Shown: piece by piece, positions 42,613 through 51,259 of the stretch
Layout: each line of letters starts with the position of its first letter
How positions within the stretch are numbered: position 1 is the first letter of the stretch
Assembly: GCA_942491555.1 (NCBI GenBank)
Contig: CALOBN010000005.1
Span: 1,240,001-1,304,000 of the forward strand
DNA: 64,000 nt
Source: Marinihelvus sp942491555
GTDB lineage: Bacteria > Pseudomonadota > Gammaproteobacteria > Xanthomonadales > SZUA-36
Direction: 5' to 3'
The notes under the pieces: model-generated
Database searches by the model: none
What the model saw: the letters and a program-made list of their open reading frames with translations, nothing else
Told to the model about the DNA's origin: nothing
Translations under genes and position numbers: made by a program

Positions 42613-42951
42613 TTAGCTGCCGCACTTGCCCTCGCCACATTTGCCTTCCTCGCCCTTGTCTTCTCCACAAGAACCTTCTTCACCCTTGTCTTCGCCACAA
42701 GAGCCTTCTTCGCCCTTGTCTTCACCGCAAGAGCCTTCCTCGCCTTTCTCAGCGTCGGAACCGCACTTGCCTTCACCGCACTTGCCTTCTTCGCCTTTGT
42801 CTTCGTCACCAGCCAGCATGTAGCCCGCGTCCAGATCAGAGATTTCGAACAGGTTATCGGCAGCAGCCGTGGTGCTCAGTGCCAGGGAAGAAACAAATGC
42901 GACGCCGGCAACGGCGGCAACGGGTTTGATCAGAGCAGTTTTATTCGCCAT
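42613..42951 (-). CDS. hvfA: HvfA-type Cys-repeat RiPP precursor
   Basis: 112 residues from the ATG at 42951, with GGAGG upstream. A signal peptide (PVAAVAGVAFVSSLALSTTA) precedes a short leader-like stretch (EISDLDAGYMLAGDED). The core is highly repetitive: EGKCG at Cys58, 63, 105 and 110, and EGSCG at Cys75, 85 and 95, in 10-residue units with acidic spacers. MNIO enzymes are known to modify Cys in EGKCG-type motifs of HvfA-like precursors into copper-binding heterocycles, and the product is exported to buffer copper. The EGSCG variants are unusual. Confidence 0.93.
   Translation of the reverse strand: MANKTALIKPVAAVAGVAFVSSLALSTTAAADNLFEISDLDAGYMLAGDEDKGEEGKCGEGKCGSDAEKGEEGSCGEDKGEEGSCGEDKGEEGSCGEDKGEEGKCGEGKCGS
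42652..42741 (-). repeat. Three tandem 30-bp repeats within hvfA
   Basis: Units at 42652-42681, 42682-42711 and 42712-42741 differ by only a few bases each (for example GCCCTTGTCTTC against ACCCTTGTCTTC). They encode the (E)GSCGEDKGEE repeats. The near identity suggests recent unit duplication and possible length variation between strains. Confidence 0.85.
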
Positions 42952-43278
42952 GAGATATAAACCTCCAAAGGTTTTGTTGTGGGCCATGAAGCCCGTTTTT
43001 TCCATACGCCAATCGCGTATTGGATCGCGCCGATTGCGCATTTCTCGCACGTCAATCAACGCGCTTCGTTCACGGGCCCGGGTCATACAGAGTGTCTTCG
43101 CGGGTGTCCGTTGATCTTGCTGGGCACCAGAGACTAGGTGGTTCAGTCCATGGTTGCAATTCACACGATCAGATACCCAGACCGTGCCAGGTCAGAAAAT
43201 ATTACACAGCAGCCTGAAAAAATAAATTGCCGGTACACCTGCCGGCACCTGCTACCCGGCGAAATGAGGCCATGACAG
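42952..43278. other. Intergenic region between hvfA and nth
   Basis: About 330 bases holding the hvfA leader on one side and the terminator of the nth operon on the other. I found no convincing sigma-70 promoter for hvfA. Such clusters are often run by an ECF sigma factor and its promoter may be non-consensus. Confidence 0.4.
43216..43247 (-). terminator. Terminator at the end of the rnf-nth operon
   Basis: On the minus strand TGCCGG and CCGGCA pair across an eight-base loop, followed by a T-rich stretch (ATTTATTTTTT). It lies about 30 bases after the nth stop. Confidence 0.65.
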
Positions 43279-43917
43279 CTAGCGAAAAGTACCTTTGCGC
43301 CCCTCCCGGCAGAGGTCAGCCACAATGCATTCCGCGCAGCGGGGTTTGCGTGCCAGGCAGGTATAGCGTCCGTGCAGGATCAGCCAATGATGGGCATCGA
43401 GCATGAATTCCGCCGGAATACTTTTCAGCAGCTTCTTTTCCACCGCCAGGGGTGTGGTGCCCAGCGCCAGGCCGGTGCGATTGGCCACGCGAAAGATATG
43501 GGTATCAACGGCCATGGTTGGTTCACCAAATGCCGTATTGAGCACCACGTTGGCAGTCTTGCGCCCTACCCCGGGCAGGGCCTCGAGCGCCGCGCGGTCG
43601 CGTGGGATTTCCCCCCCGTGTTGCTCAAGAATGATGGCGCAGGTTTTGATAATGTTCTCAGCCTTGGCATTGAACAGGCCAAGAGTGCGTATGTAACGCT
43701 TAAGACCGTCGACCCCCAGGTCATAAATCGCCTGTGGCGTTCTTGCCACCGGAAACAGCTTGCCGGTTGCCTTGTTGACGCCCACATCCGTGGACTGGGC
43801 CGACAAAATCACGGCAATCAGTAACTCAAACGGATTGGCATATTCCAGTTCCGTTTTGGGATTTGGGTTGTGCGCCCTCAGGCGACGAAAAAACTCATGG
43901 CGATCTGCTTTCAGCAT
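43279..43917 (-). CDS. nth: Endonuclease III
   Basis: 212 residues. The helix-hairpin-helix LEALPGVGRKTANVVLN carries the catalytic Lys, AVDTHIFRV the Asp, and the [4Fe-4S] cluster Cys are in CLARKPRCAECIVADLC (C-x6-C-x2-C-x5-C). The enzyme removes oxidised pyrimidines. nth follows rnfE by nine bases in the conserved rnf-nth operon. Confidence 0.97.
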   Translation of the reverse strand: MLKADRHEFFRRLRAHNPNPKTELEYANPFELLIAVILSAQSTDVGVNKATGKLFPVARTPQAIYDLGVDGLKRYIRTLGLFNAKAENIIKTCAIILEQHGGEIPRDRAALEALPGVGRKTANVVLNTAFGEPTMAVDTHIFRVANRTGLALGTTPLAVEKKLLKSIPAEFMLDAHHWLILHGRYTCLARKPRCAECIVADLCREGRKGTFR

Positions 43918-43926
43918 GTGTATCGC

Positions 43927-44643
43927 TCAGCTTTCTGTGGCCGGGGCCAATTGCGGTTGCGGGGCCTGTTGCCGGCGTTGCTGCCAGGCGTTGCGTGCAG
44001 CCACCAGCATGCCCAGCGCAATAAACGCCCCCGGCGGTAACATGGCCAGCAGGAATCCCGGGTGACCGGGGATCAGCTCGATCGTCAATCCTTGCCCCCA
44101 CTCGCCGACCAGCAAGGATGCGCCGGCCAGCAGCGTTCCCTGGCCGATCACTTCACGAATTGCTCCCAGCAATACGAGCGTAAGACAAAACCCCAGGCCG
44201 GTTGCGAAGCCGTCAGTCAGTGACGCCAGTGGACGATTGCGCGAGGCAAAGGCTTCGGCCCGCCCGATAATCGCGCAGTTGGTGACGATCAGGGGTATGA
44301 AGATGCCCAGCACCTGGTAGAGCTCAAACAGGTAGGCCCGCATCAGCAGTTCAATGACCGTGACCACCGAGGCGATAATGAGCACGAACGCCGGTATGCG
44401 AATCTCTGGCCGTAAAAGTCCGCGGGTCAGCGATACGCAAAGGTTGGAGGCCGCCAGGGTCAGCGTGGTCGCAAGGCCCAGACCCAGGGCGTTGACCACG
44501 GTGCCGGAAACGGCCAGCAGCGGACACAGGCCGAGCAGTACAACCAGGCCCGTGTTCTGGCGCCAGAACGCGTCATAAAACACCTCGCCAAGCCGCTGGG
44601 ATGGCGCTGCTTCGGCTGTTTCGTTCTGGTCAGCTTGGCTCAC
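43927..44643 (-). CDS. rnfE: Rnf complex subunit RnfE
   Basis: 238 residues with six helices. RnfA/E-type motifs LLGLCPLLAVSGTVVNALGL and FIPLIVTNCAIIGRAEAF. With RnfA it forms the membrane core that holds a [2Fe-2S] cluster. It overlaps rnfG by 14 bases. Confidence 0.95.
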   Translation of the reverse strand: MSQADQNETAEAAPSQRLGEVFYDAFWRQNTGLVVLLGLCPLLAVSGTVVNALGLGLATTLTLAASNLCVSLTRGLLRPEIRIPAFVLIIASVVTVIELLMRAYLFELYQVLGIFIPLIVTNCAIIGRAEAFASRNRPLASLTDGFATGLGFCLTLVLLGAIREVIGQGTLLAGASLLVGEWGQGLTIELIPGHPGFLLAMLPPGAFIALGMLVAARNAWQQRRQQAPQPQLAPATES

Positions 44644-45301
44644 GTTCCGGGCTCTTCATGGATTCTCTCTGAAACAGCATATCCTGATGCTCTTCAAAAT
44701 AGGCCAGCGCGCGTGCCACCGCAGTGACCACTGCGCGCGGTGTGATCGTAGCACCGGTGAATTGATCAAAGTCGCCGCCATCCTTGCGCACCGCCCAGCG
44801 TGCCGCCGGCGGATCGCCCAGGGAACGCCCCTGAAAACTGTCAATCCAGTCGCTGCGACGCTTCTCAATCGGGTCGCCAAGGCCGGGGGTCTCACGATGA
44901 CTCAGGACACGCACAGCGGTGACCCGGGCATCGGTCCCGATGCCCACGAGCATAACGATATTGCCGTTATAGCCGTTTGGCGCAATCACCTCCATGATCA
45001 CCGCGGCCGGTTCCCCGCCACGGCGGGCGCGAAAAACGCGAACATCCTCATCATGGCCGAAGGCCGTTTCCTCCCCGATCAGGATCATGTCGTTTAACAG
45101 ATCGTTGTCATAACGATCCGGATCCAGTACCTGCCCGAGTTGTTCCAGCATGTACGCGCGTTCCTGGGCCTCGATGGTGGTACGGGTCAGGTCGTTCACC
45201 CAGGCCAGCAGCCCGACCCCGATCAGAGCCATGAGCGCCAGTAGCGCGCCGGCACGCCACGGTGGCGTGGTGTTCTCTTTATTCGCTGGAGCGTTCACCA
45301 A
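44630..45301 (-). CDS. rnfG: Rnf complex subunit RnfG
   Basis: 223 residues with one N-terminal helix and a periplasmic FMN domain. The covalent FMN attachment Thr lies in DQFTGATITPRAV (TGAT motif). Also TPGLGDPIEKR, conserved in RnfG. Its frame overlaps rnfE. Confidence 0.95.
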   Translation of the reverse strand: MVNAPANKENTTPPWRAGALLALMALIGVGLLAWVNDLTRTTIEAQERAYMLEQLGQVLDPDRYDNDLLNDMILIGEETAFGHDEDVRVFRARRGGEPAAVIMEVIAPNGYNGNIVMLVGIGTDARVTAVRVLSHRETPGLGDPIEKRRSDWIDSFQGRSLGDPPAARWAVRKDGGDFDQFTGATITPRAVVTAVARALAYFEEHQDMLFQRESMKSPEREPS

Positions 45302-45302
45302 C

Positions 45303-46337
45303 TCACCGCCCGTAAACCCGGGGACGGGTATACCGGTCGATCAGCGGCGCGGCTGAGTTCATCAGCAAGACAGCAAAGGCAATGCCGTCCGGGTAGCCGC
45401 CCCAGCGGCGGATCACCAGGGTGATAATGCCAACACCAGCGCCAAAAATAAGGCGGCCGCGCGCACTGGCGCAACCGCTGACCGGGTCGGTCGCAATAAA
45501 AAAGGCCGCCAGCATCAGCCCGCCGGCGTAGATCTGTTGCACGGGTGGCAGGTTTACAGCCGGCTCGATCAGCCAGGCCGCCAGAGATATCACAACCACT
45601 GCGCCCAGCGTGGAAACCGGCACCTGCCAGCTGATGACGCGACGGTAGAGCAGAAACAGGCCGCCAATAAGGTAGGCAGTGGCGATCCACTCCCAGCCAA
45701 GGCCGCCAAAATCACCAAAAATTGGCTGCTCACGCAGCGCTGCCAGTGGTTGACCCAGGCTCATGCCGGTTTTGATCGTGTCCAGCGGGGTCGCGCCCGT
45801 TATCGCATCGATGCCCGCCGGGGCCGGGGGCAGGGTGCCGCTGATGATTGCGTTCATGCTGGCCAGGAATCCGGGCGTCCAGCCGGCCAATTCCCGCGGC
45901 AGCAGCCACTGGGTCATTTCCCGGGGGAAACTGATCAACACCACCACGTAACCGACCATGGCCGGGTTAAAGATGTTGTGCCCGAGTCCCCCAAACAGCT
46001 GCTTGGCGACAATGATGGCGAAGGCCATGGCGATCAGGGATATCCACCAGGGCGCCAGTGGCGGGATACACAGCGCGAATAGCACGGCCGTCACCACGGC
46101 GCTGTAGTCGCCCAGGAAAGGCGCCAGTGGCCGGCCGCGCAGGCGCAGCATCAGTGCTTCGAAAACAACCGCAAAGCTGCAGGCCAGGACAATCTGGATC
46201 AGCAGCCCGGGCCCGAAATAAAACACGTACGCCACGATGGCAGGTACCAGCGCCAGCAAAACCTGCAGCATCACCCCGCGAACGGTGGTTTTGGCCGGCA
46301 TATGCGGCGCGGCAACAGGCTCGAATTGACGAATCAC
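45303..46337 (-). CDS. rnfD: Rnf complex subunit RnfD
   Basis: 344 residues with about nine helices. The FMN attachment motif is AITGATPLDTIK. Other conserved parts are HNIFNPAMVGYVV and RRWGGYPDGIAFAVLLMN. Part of the ion-translocating membrane core. It overlaps rnfC by four bases and ends one base from rnfG. Confidence 0.96.
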   Translation of the reverse strand: MIRQFEPVAAPHMPAKTTVRGVMLQVLLALVPAIVAYVFYFGPGLLIQIVLACSFAVVFEALMLRLRGRPLAPFLGDYSAVVTAVLFALCIPPLAPWWISLIAMAFAIIVAKQLFGGLGHNIFNPAMVGYVVVLISFPREMTQWLLPRELAGWTPGFLASMNAIISGTLPPAPAGIDAITGATPLDTIKTGMSLGQPLAALREQPIFGDFGGLGWEWIATAYLIGGLFLLYRRVISWQVPVSTLGAVVVISLAAWLIEPAVNLPPVQQIYAGGLMLAAFFIATDPVSGCASARGRLIFGAGVGIITLVIRRWGGYPDGIAFAVLLMNSAAPLIDRYTRPRVYGR

Positions 46338-47908
46338 CGGGACTCGTCCGGTCCGGACTTGCCGCTGTCGCCCTTGTCAGGAGCTTTGCCGGCTGACGCT
46401 GCGCGCTCGAGGGCTGCCGCAATCTGTTCTTTCCGGCTGACGTCGGTGCGCAGCTTTTTCTTGCGTTGCTCCATGCGCCTGGCTTTGTCCTGCGCGGCGC
46501 GTTCCATGCGTGAGGCGCGCGCCTCAAATCTCAGGCGTGCCCGTTCCGCAGCGGCACGTTCACTCGACTGCACACGAACTTCACCCTTGGCGTAACGGAA
46601 CCAGCTGACCAGGGGGATTTGACTTGGACACACCACGTCGCAACAACCACACTCGATGCAGGCTTGCAGGCCAAGGCTGTCAACCTCATCCCACTGCTTG
46701 CTGCGAATCTGGCTATGCAGCGTCTGCGGCATAAGCTGCGCCGGACATACCCGTGCGCATTCGCCGCAGCGAATGCAGGGCATTTCAGCCTGTGGGCTGC
46801 GCACGTCTTCCTGGTTTAGCGCCAGCAGGCAATTGCTGGCCTTGATGACCGGCTCTGCGTCGCTGGGCAGGGCATAGCCCATCATCGGGCCGCCTATCAC
46901 CAGGCGCGCGACGTCGTCGCGGTAGCCGCCGGCCATGGCAATCAGGTGCGCGACCGGTGTGCCGATCAGCGCCAGGAAGTTGCGTGGTGTGTGCACCCCG
47001 TTACCGGTGACGGTAACGATGCGCTCGATCAGGGGTGTGCCCTCAATCACTGCATCGCGCACCGCAGCGGCAGTGGCAACATTTTGCACCAGCAGGCCAA
47101 GGTCCTGCGGGTAACCGTCCTCCGGCACTTCATGTCCGGTCAGTGTCTGCACCAGTTGTCGCTCGCCACCTTCCGGATAGAGTTTGGGGACTTTGATCAC
47201 GCAAATGTGTGCTGCATCCAACTGCAGGGCTGCGGCCTCCAATGCTTTGGCGACCACGCCCATCTGATCTTCCAGGGCTATGACGATATTGTCGGCGCCC
47301 ACCGCATGGGCCAGGATCACTGCACCCTCGATAATTTCCCCGGGTGATTCCCGCATCAGCATCTCGTCACAAGAGATGTAAGGCTCGCACTCGGCACCGT
47401 TCAGGATGAGGGTGTGCACCCGCGCGGGGCTCTGCACATTTGCTTTCAGGTCGGTCGGAAAAACCGCTCCGCCCAGGCCCACGATACCGGCGCGCCGAAT
47501 CCAGCTGCGCAGCACTTCCGGCGGCGCCTGTTGCCAGTTTTCCAGCGCCTCCCGTTTGATCCAATGGTCTTCCCCGTCAGGTTCGAGAATTACGCAGGGT
47601 CCCATCTGGCCGGTGCTGTGGGCCATGGGTCGATTCTCAATGGCGGTCACTGTTCCGGAGGTGGGTGCGTGAATATGCGCACCGCGGCCATGTGCTTTAC
47701 CAATCAGTTGCCCTTTCAATACCTGCTCGCCTGGATGGATGCAGGGCTCTGCCGGTTCACCCCGATGCTGTAACAGGGGAATGACCAGCTCTTCAGGCAG
47801 GGGCGGCCGGCTGAGTGGAAGCGCGCAGGACACCTCTTTGTTGTGCCGCAGACGCAGCCCCCCGTGAAAGCGGTGCAGGCGCCCGGCAACCCGCACGGCG
47901 GGGTGCAT
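46334..47908 (-). CDS. rnfC: Rnf complex subunit RnfC
   Basis: 524 residues from the ATG at 47908, which has GGGGAG six bases upstream. The ATG at 47926 overlaps the rnfB stop (ATGA) and is an equally plausible start. Two 4Fe-4S motifs are CIRCGECARVCP and CIECGCCDVVCPSQ. The NADH/FMN-binding domain includes GIVGLGGAVFPTDLKA and LILNGAECEPYI. The C-terminal ~100 residues are a coiled-coil rich in Arg, Glu and Ala. Confidence 0.96.
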   Translation of the reverse strand: MHPAVRVAGRLHRFHGGLRLRHNKEVSCALPLSRPPLPEELVIPLLQHRGEPAEPCIHPGEQVLKGQLIGKAHGRGAHIHAPTSGTVTAIENRPMAHSTGQMGPCVILEPDGEDHWIKREALENWQQAPPEVLRSWIRRAGIVGLGGAVFPTDLKANVQSPARVHTLILNGAECEPYISCDEMLMRESPGEIIEGAVILAHAVGADNIVIALEDQMGVVAKALEAAALQLDAAHICVIKVPKLYPEGGERQLVQTLTGHEVPEDGYPQDLGLLVQNVATAAAVRDAVIEGTPLIERIVTVTGNGVHTPRNFLALIGTPVAHLIAMAGGYRDDVARLVIGGPMMGYALPSDAEPVIKASNCLLALNQEDVRSPQAEMPCIRCGECARVCPAQLMPQTLHSQIRSKQWDEVDSLGLQACIECGCCDVVCPSQIPLVSWFRYAKGEVRVQSSERAAAERARLRFEARASRMERAAQDKARRMEQRKKKLRTDVSRKEQIAAALERAASAGKAPDKGDSGKSGPDESR

Positions 47909-47922
47909 TTCATTCTCCCCGC

Positions 47923-48474
47923 TCATCCGCCAGTGCCGGTCAAACGCAGCGGAATGGGGCTGCGCCAGTCTGTGAATTGTGCCTCGGGCACGATCATATC
48001 GATGCAATCTACCGGGCAGGGCGGCAGGCACAGGTCGCAGCCGGTACATTCCGATTCAATGACGGTATGCATGAGTTTGGCGGCGCCGACGATGGCATCG
48101 ACCGGGCAGGCCTGGATACACAGGGTGCAGCCGATGCAGCGGGATTCATCGATCAGCGCAATGGTCCGCACCGCCTCTTCGCCATTGTCGGGGTTCAATG
48201 GCTTTGGCTCCTGTCCGAGCAAGTCGGCCAGGGCACGGATCCCCGCCTCACCCCCCGGTGGGCATTGATTGATATCTGCCGCGCCACTGGCGATCGCCTC
48301 GGCATAAGGCCGGCAACCCGGGTAGTTGCACTGGCCGCACTGGGTTTGCGGAAGGATCGCGTCGATCTGGTCTACCACCGGATCCGAGTCCACATGGAAG
48401 CGGCGCGCGGCCCAGCCCAGTCCGGCGCCCAGCACCAGGCACAATGCGCCAAATACCGTGAGGGCCGTTATCAC
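47923..48474 (-). CDS. rnfB: Rnf complex subunit RnfB
   Basis: 183 residues: an N-terminal membrane helix (ALTVFGALCLVLGAGLGWAA), a Fe-S domain with CGQCNYPGCRPYAEAI, and two 4Fe-4S sets, CIGCTLCIQACPVDAI and CTGCDLCLPPCPVDCI. It passes electrons between ferredoxin and the rest of the complex. Eleven bases separate it from rnfA. Confidence 0.96.
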   Translation of the reverse strand: MITALTVFGALCLVLGAGLGWAARRFHVDSDPVVDQIDAILPQTQCGQCNYPGCRPYAEAIASGAADINQCPPGGEAGIRALADLLGQEPKPLNPDNGEEAVRTIALIDESRCIGCTLCIQACPVDAIVGAAKLMHTVIESECTGCDLCLPPCPVDCIDMIVPEAQFTDWRSPIPLRLTGTGG

Positions 48475-48484
48475 GTCGCATGCC

Positions 48485-49066
48485 TCACAGGTTGGCCAGC
48501 CCGTTGAAGCCCATAAATGCCAGGGCCATCAGTCCCGCGGTGATCAGCCCGATTGATGCACCCTGAAACGGAACCGGCACATCAGCAAAAGCCAGGCGTT
48601 CACGAATCGCTGAGAACATGACGAGCACCAGCCCGAAGCCGGCTGCAGCCCCGAAACCGTACAGTGCCGACTCGAGCAGGTTGTGTTGTTCCTGCACATT
48701 CAGCAGCGCCACGCCGAGCACTGCGCAGTTGCTGGTGATCAGTGGCAGAAAGATCCCCAGCACGCGGTACAGCAGGGGTGAGGTCTTGCGCATGACCATC
48801 TCGGTGAGCTGCACGGTCACAGCGATGGCCAGAATGAAGCCGAGGGTGGAAAGGTACTCCAGACCCAGAGGCTCGAGCAGATACTGGTGCATCAGGTAGC
48901 CGGCGACCGACGACAGCGTCAGGACAAAGGCGGTGGCCACGGACATTCCGATGGCCCCTTCGAGCTTATTGGATACGCCCATGAAGGGACACAGGCCCAG
49001 AAAACGGACCAGGACGAAGTTGTTGGCCAGAACCGTGCTGACCAGAATAAGCAGGTGCTCAGTCAT
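48485..49066 (-). CDS. rnfA: Rnf complex subunit RnfA
   Basis: 193 residues with six helices. RnfA motifs NFVLVRFLGLCPFMGVSNKLE and IFLPLITSNCAVLGVAL. First gene of the rnfABCDGE set, 14 bases after metG, so metG, rnf and nth may share one transcript. The complex couples ferredoxin/NAD redox chemistry to ion movement, or reduces SoxR-type sensors in some gammaproteobacteria. Confidence 0.96.
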   Translation of the reverse strand: MTEHLLILVSTVLANNFVLVRFLGLCPFMGVSNKLEGAIGMSVATAFVLTLSSVAGYLMHQYLLEPLGLEYLSTLGFILAIAVTVQLTEMVMRKTSPLLYRVLGIFLPLITSNCAVLGVALLNVQEQHNLLESALYGFGAAAGFGLVLVMFSAIRERLAFADVPVPFQGASIGLITAGLMALAFMGFNGLANL

Positions 49067-49080
49067 CGCCGGCGCGATGC

Positions 49081-51117
49081 TCAGCTCACCCGGTCGCCGG
49101 GTTCCGCGCCATTGTCAGGGGACAATAGAAACAATCCACTGTCGCCACCAGCGGCCAGTACCATGCCCTCGGACAGGCCAAAGCGCATTTTTCGGGGTTT
49201 GAGATTGGCAACCATGACGGTCAGACGTCCTTCCAGCGAGGCCGGATCGTAGGCCCCTTTTATACCGGCAAAGACATTGCGGGTCTCGCCGCCAAGGTCA
49301 AGGGTGAGTTGCAGGAGCTTGTCTGCCTCGGGCACGGCTTGTGCTTTGGTGATGCGCGCCACGCGCAGGTCTACTTTGGTGAAATCATCGATCACGATTT
49401 CAGGGGCGAGATCGAGCTGTCGCACTTCCTGGACGTGCGCCTCATCTGAGGCTTGCAGGGAATCCTTTGATGCTTCCAGCACGGCTTCCACGCGGGCCGG
49501 GTCCACGCGCTGCAGCAGGGGGCGAAACTCATTGAGTTTGTGACCGAGCAGCGGCTCATCCAGCTCGCTCCACAGACCGACATCGGCGCCGAGAAATGCC
49601 TCGGCTTTGTGCGCAATAAAAGGAATGGCGGGTGCCAGTAATGTAATCAGACCGCGGAACAGGTTAATGCCCTGGGTGCAGACCGCCTGGACCTCTGCCT
49701 CGCGTCCTTCTTCCTTGATCATGACCCAGGGTTTGTGCTCGTCGATATACCGGTTGGCCTGGTCTGCAAGGGCCATGATTCTGCGGATGGCAGACTGGTA
49801 ATTGCGGCCCTCATAGTCCGCAGCGATGGCCGGCCGCTCCGCCAGTAACTGCTCATAAAGCTCTGGCGCCGGAAGCGCTGCGGCAAGTTCACCGCCGGAG
49901 CCCCGCTGGATAAACCCCGCGCAACGACTGGCAATATTGACCACCTTGCCGACCAGGTCAGAGTTAACGCGGGCGGTAAAGTCATCGAGATTCAGGTCGA
50001 TGTCACCCAGCCCGGGGCCCAGCTTGGCACAGAAGTAATAACGCAGCGCATCCGGGTCGAGATGTTCCAGGTAGGTGCGCGCCATGATGAAGGTGCCGCG
50101 GGACTTGGACATCTTGGTCCCGTCAACGGTCAGAAAGCCATGTGCATACACTGCGGTGGGGGTGCGCAGGCCGGCCCCCATCAACATGGCTGGCCAGAAC
50201 AGCGTGTGGAAATACATGATGTCCTTGCCGATAAAATGATACATCTCGGTGTCGGTATCGGGTCGAAACCATTCGTCAAAGTTCATGCCGCGTGCCTCGC
50301 ACAGCTCCCGAAAGCTGCCCATGTAGCCGACCGGCGCATCCACCCACACGTAAAAATATTTGTCTTCGGTGCCCGGAATTTTGAACCCGAAATAGGGCGC
50401 ATCGCGGGTAATGTCCCAGTCGCGCAGACCGTCCACGAACCATTCCTGCAGCTTGTTAACGACCTCCTGCTGCAGGGCGCCTGCGCCCATCCATTGCTTT
50501 AAATCTTCTTCGAAATGTTGCAGACGGACAAAGTAATGTTCCGAGTCGCGCATGACCGGGGTTGAACCGCTAACGGCCGAATGAGGCTCAATCAGGTCGG
50601 TTGGCGCGTAGGTGCTGCCACAGACCTCGCAACTGTCGCCGTACTGGTCCGGGGACTTGCACTTGGGGCAGCTGCCCTTAATAAACCGATCCGGCAGGAA
50701 CATGCCTTCCTGCTCATCGTAAAACTGGGAAATGGTTTTCTGCACCACGTGGCCGCCGGCTTGCAGCCGCTCGAAGATCATGTCGACGAGTTCGCGTGTG
50801 GCTTCAGAGTTGGTGGAAGAAAAATTGTCATAACTGAGACCGAAATCACGGAAATCCTGCTGATGCTCCTCGTTCATGCGGTCAATCAGCGCCTCCGGCG
50901 TGATGCCCTGACGCTGGGCGCTCAGCATGATCGGCGTGCCGTGCGCATCATCTGCCCAGGCGAAATAACACTCATGGCCCTGGGCCCGCTGAAAACGTGC
51001 CCAGATATCTGTCTGGATGTATTCCAGCATATGACCCAGATGAATTGACCCATTGGCATAGGGCAGGGCGGCGGTCAGCAGAATTCTTCTTTTTTTCATG
51101 GTGTTTGGGGCGGTCAT
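49081..51117 (-). CDS. metG: Methionyl-tRNA synthetase
   Basis: 678 residues; an internal ATG at 51099 is the alternative start. Class I HIGH (YANGSIHLGHMLEY), a zinc-binding CPKCKSPDQYGDSCEVCGS, KMSKS (GTKMSKSRGTF) and a C-terminal tRNA-binding/dimer domain (DFTKVDLRVARI ... VANLKPRKMRFG). It charges initiator and elongator tRNA-Met. Divergent from apbC. Confidence 0.97.
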   Translation of the reverse strand: MTAPNTMKKRRILLTAALPYANGSIHLGHMLEYIQTDIWARFQRAQGHECYFAWADDAHGTPIMLSAQRQGITPEALIDRMNEEHQQDFRDFGLSYDNFSSTNSEATRELVDMIFERLQAGGHVVQKTISQFYDEQEGMFLPDRFIKGSCPKCKSPDQYGDSCEVCGSTYAPTDLIEPHSAVSGSTPVMRDSEHYFVRLQHFEEDLKQWMGAGALQQEVVNKLQEWFVDGLRDWDITRDAPYFGFKIPGTEDKYFYVWVDAPVGYMGSFRELCEARGMNFDEWFRPDTDTEMYHFIGKDIMYFHTLFWPAMLMGAGLRTPTAVYAHGFLTVDGTKMSKSRGTFIMARTYLEHLDPDALRYYFCAKLGPGLGDIDLNLDDFTARVNSDLVGKVVNIASRCAGFIQRGSGGELAAALPAPELYEQLLAERPAIAADYEGRNYQSAIRRIMALADQANRYIDEHKPWVMIKEEGREAEVQAVCTQGINLFRGLITLLAPAIPFIAHKAEAFLGADVGLWSELDEPLLGHKLNEFRPLLQRVDPARVEAVLEASKDSLQASDEAHVQEVRQLDLAPEIVIDDFTKVDLRVARITKAQAVPEADKLLQLTLDLGGETRNVFAGIKGAYDPASLEGRLTVMVANLKPRKMRFGLSEGMVLAAGGDSGLFLLSPDNGAEPGDRVS

Positions 51118-51259
51118 GGGGAGAGAGGGCTGTGGACTGCAAGCGTCCTATTATCGCATGGTGCGGCGAGCTTCCATAGGCCTAACGACGTCTGCTACCG
51201 GTTTCCCCGCCAAATGAAAACGGTACAATGCGCGACTGATTCAATCTGCCGGGAAACCA

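Noticed and set aside
42626..42823. Plus-strand frame of Pro/Ser repeats (PSSPLSSPQE)
   Set aside because: It is the reverse complement of the EGSCG/EGKCG repeats in hvfA. hvfA has a signal peptide, ribosome site and operon context.
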